The notes beneath the pieces are model-generated. The model was not told where the DNA came from and searched no databases. It worked only from the letters and a program-made list of their open reading frames with translations. A stretch of DNA of 7,581 bases, from NCBI GenBank assembly GCA_003451715.1, contig DMJN01000292.1, positions 4,276 through 11,856 on the forward strand, written 5' to 3'. Below, piece by piece: positions 7,161-7,581 of this stretch (its first letter is position 1; the number at the start of each line of letters is the position of its first letter). Made by a program: the position numbers and the translations under genes. This DNA comes from Gammaproteobacteria bacterium (GTDB taxonomy: Bacteria; Pseudomonadota; Gammaproteobacteria; Pseudomonadales; Pseudohongiellaceae).

Positions 7161-7181
7161 CTTGTCTCTTGTCTCCTGTTT
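7161..7181 (+). repeat. Three tandem pyrimidine-rich heptamers
   Basis: CTTGTCT is repeated exactly twice (7161-7167, 7168-7174), followed by CCTGTTT with two mismatches (7175-7181). The tract abuts the proposed uvrA -35 region. It may be a regulator contact site or simply a low-complexity run. Confidence 0.4.
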
Positions 7182-7208
7182 GCTCCCCCATGCGTAATTG
7201 TCGATAAT
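7180..7208 (+). promoter_or_regulatory. Candidate uvrA promoter
   Basis: TTGCTC (7180-7185) and GATAAT (7203-7208) are separated by 17 bp. The -10 box matches the sigma-70 consensus at five of six positions and the -35 box at three of six. Transcription would begin near 7215, leaving a leader of about 37 nt before the uvrA ATG. No LexA operator overlaps it. Confidence 0.45.
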
Positions 7209-7251
7209 GGTCGGTTTCGCTCTTCGACTCTCGGTTGCAAGGATTCAGGAA

Positions 7252-7581
7252 ATGGACTCGATTGTAGTACGTGGTGCCCGCACCCATAATCTCAAGAACA
7301 TCAACCTCAAAATTCCCCGCGATAAACTGATTGTCATTACCGGTCTCTCCGGCTCCGGCAAATCCTCGCTGGCCTTCGATACGCTCTACGCCGAGGGTCA
7401 GCGCCGCTACGTAGAATCCCTCTCTACCTATGCCAGGCAGTTCCTGTCCATGATGGAGAAGCCCGATATCGATCATATCGAAGGGCTGTCGCCGGCGATC
7501 TCCATCGAGCAGAAGTCCACTTCGCACAATCCACGCTCCACGGTGGGTACGATTACCGAGATTTACGACTACCTGCGGCTG
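7252..7581 (+). CDS. uvrA: UvrABC excinuclease subunit A, N-terminal fragment (cut by window end)
   Basis: UvrA is the damage-sensing ATPase of nucleotide excision repair; as a dimer it loads UvrB at bulky lesions in DNA. Only the first 110 codons of a normally ~940-residue protein are in view, in frame to the last base. They read [17 protein letters not shown], then Walker A GLSGSGKS (31-38), then [17 protein letters not shown] (42-58), [19 protein letters not shown] and [17 protein letters not shown] (80-96), closely following E. coli UvrA. The start ATG at 7252 has AAGGA 8 nt upstream. It is transcribed away from ssb across a 230-bp shared control region. It looks intact as far as it goes. 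A 126-codon frame on the opposite strand (7147-7527) is its shadow. Confidence 0.98.
   Translation, partial: MDSIVVRGARTHNLKNINLKIPRDKLIVITGLSGSGKSSLAFDTLYAEGQRRYVESLSTYARQFLSMMEKPDIDHIEGLSPAISIEQKSTSHNPRSTVGTITEIYDYLRL

Noticed and set aside
7022..7251. CTGT-N8-ACAG LexA operator expected between ssb and uvrA
   Set aside because: Both strands were read; only one unpaired CTGT half-site is present and there is no ACAG.
7147..7527. 126-codon open frame on the - strand
   Set aside because: It lies antisense to the unmistakable uvrA N-terminus and over its promoter, and the translation resembles no protein family; it is a shadow of uvrA.
1..7581. Mobile elements, CRISPR arrays, tRNA or rRNA genes, defence systems
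   Set aside because: No regularly spaced repeats, transposase or integrase motifs, terminal inverted repeats or RNA-gene signatures were seen; almost all of the window is occupied by intact core-type genes.

Overview
The window looks like the chromosome of a Gram-negative gammaproteobacterium with moderate GC content. The best guess is a marine or pseudomonad-like lineage (Oceanospirillales, Cellvibrionales or Pseudomonadales). The evidence is an E. coli-like SSB with a DDDIPF tip, a UvrA N-terminus almost identical in pattern to enteric UvrA, and two envelope families (DUF2333 and DUF2937) known mainly from such bacteria. No mobile element, CRISPR array, tRNA or rRNA is visible, and it reads as core genome.

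Layout, right to left. At the right edge (7252 to the end) is the 5' part of uvrA on the + strand. A 230-bp divergent control region (7022-7251) separates it from ssb on the - strand. After a 165-bp gap comes a tightly packed - strand gene run that fills the rest of the window. In transcription order it holds an RmlD-like Rossmann protein, moeA, a lipoprotein of unknown function, a DUF2333 membrane protein, a DUF2937 membrane protein and a SulP-family anion transporter with a STAS domain. Gaps within this run are 16, 9, 14 and 18 bp, followed by a probable overlap of up to 43 bp. It therefore probably behaves as one operon, perhaps also read through from ssb.

Functionally, ssb and uvrA form a DNA-maintenance pair arranged head to head as in E. 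coli, but no CTGT-N8-ACAG LexA operator is visible between them. The downstream run mixes molybdenum cofactor maturation (MoeA), an anion carrier (SulP) and three uncharacterised envelope proteins: a predicted outer-membrane lipoprotein, a single-pass protein and a two-pass inner-membrane protein.

The most notable item is the RmlD-like protein. It keeps the overall dTDP-4-dehydrorhamnose reductase layout but has lost the glycines of the nucleotide-binding loop, the catalytic Lys of YxxxK and the Thr of the STDYVFDG motif. It is a candidate pseudoenzyme. The conserved unknown trio next to moeA and sulP is the second point of interest.
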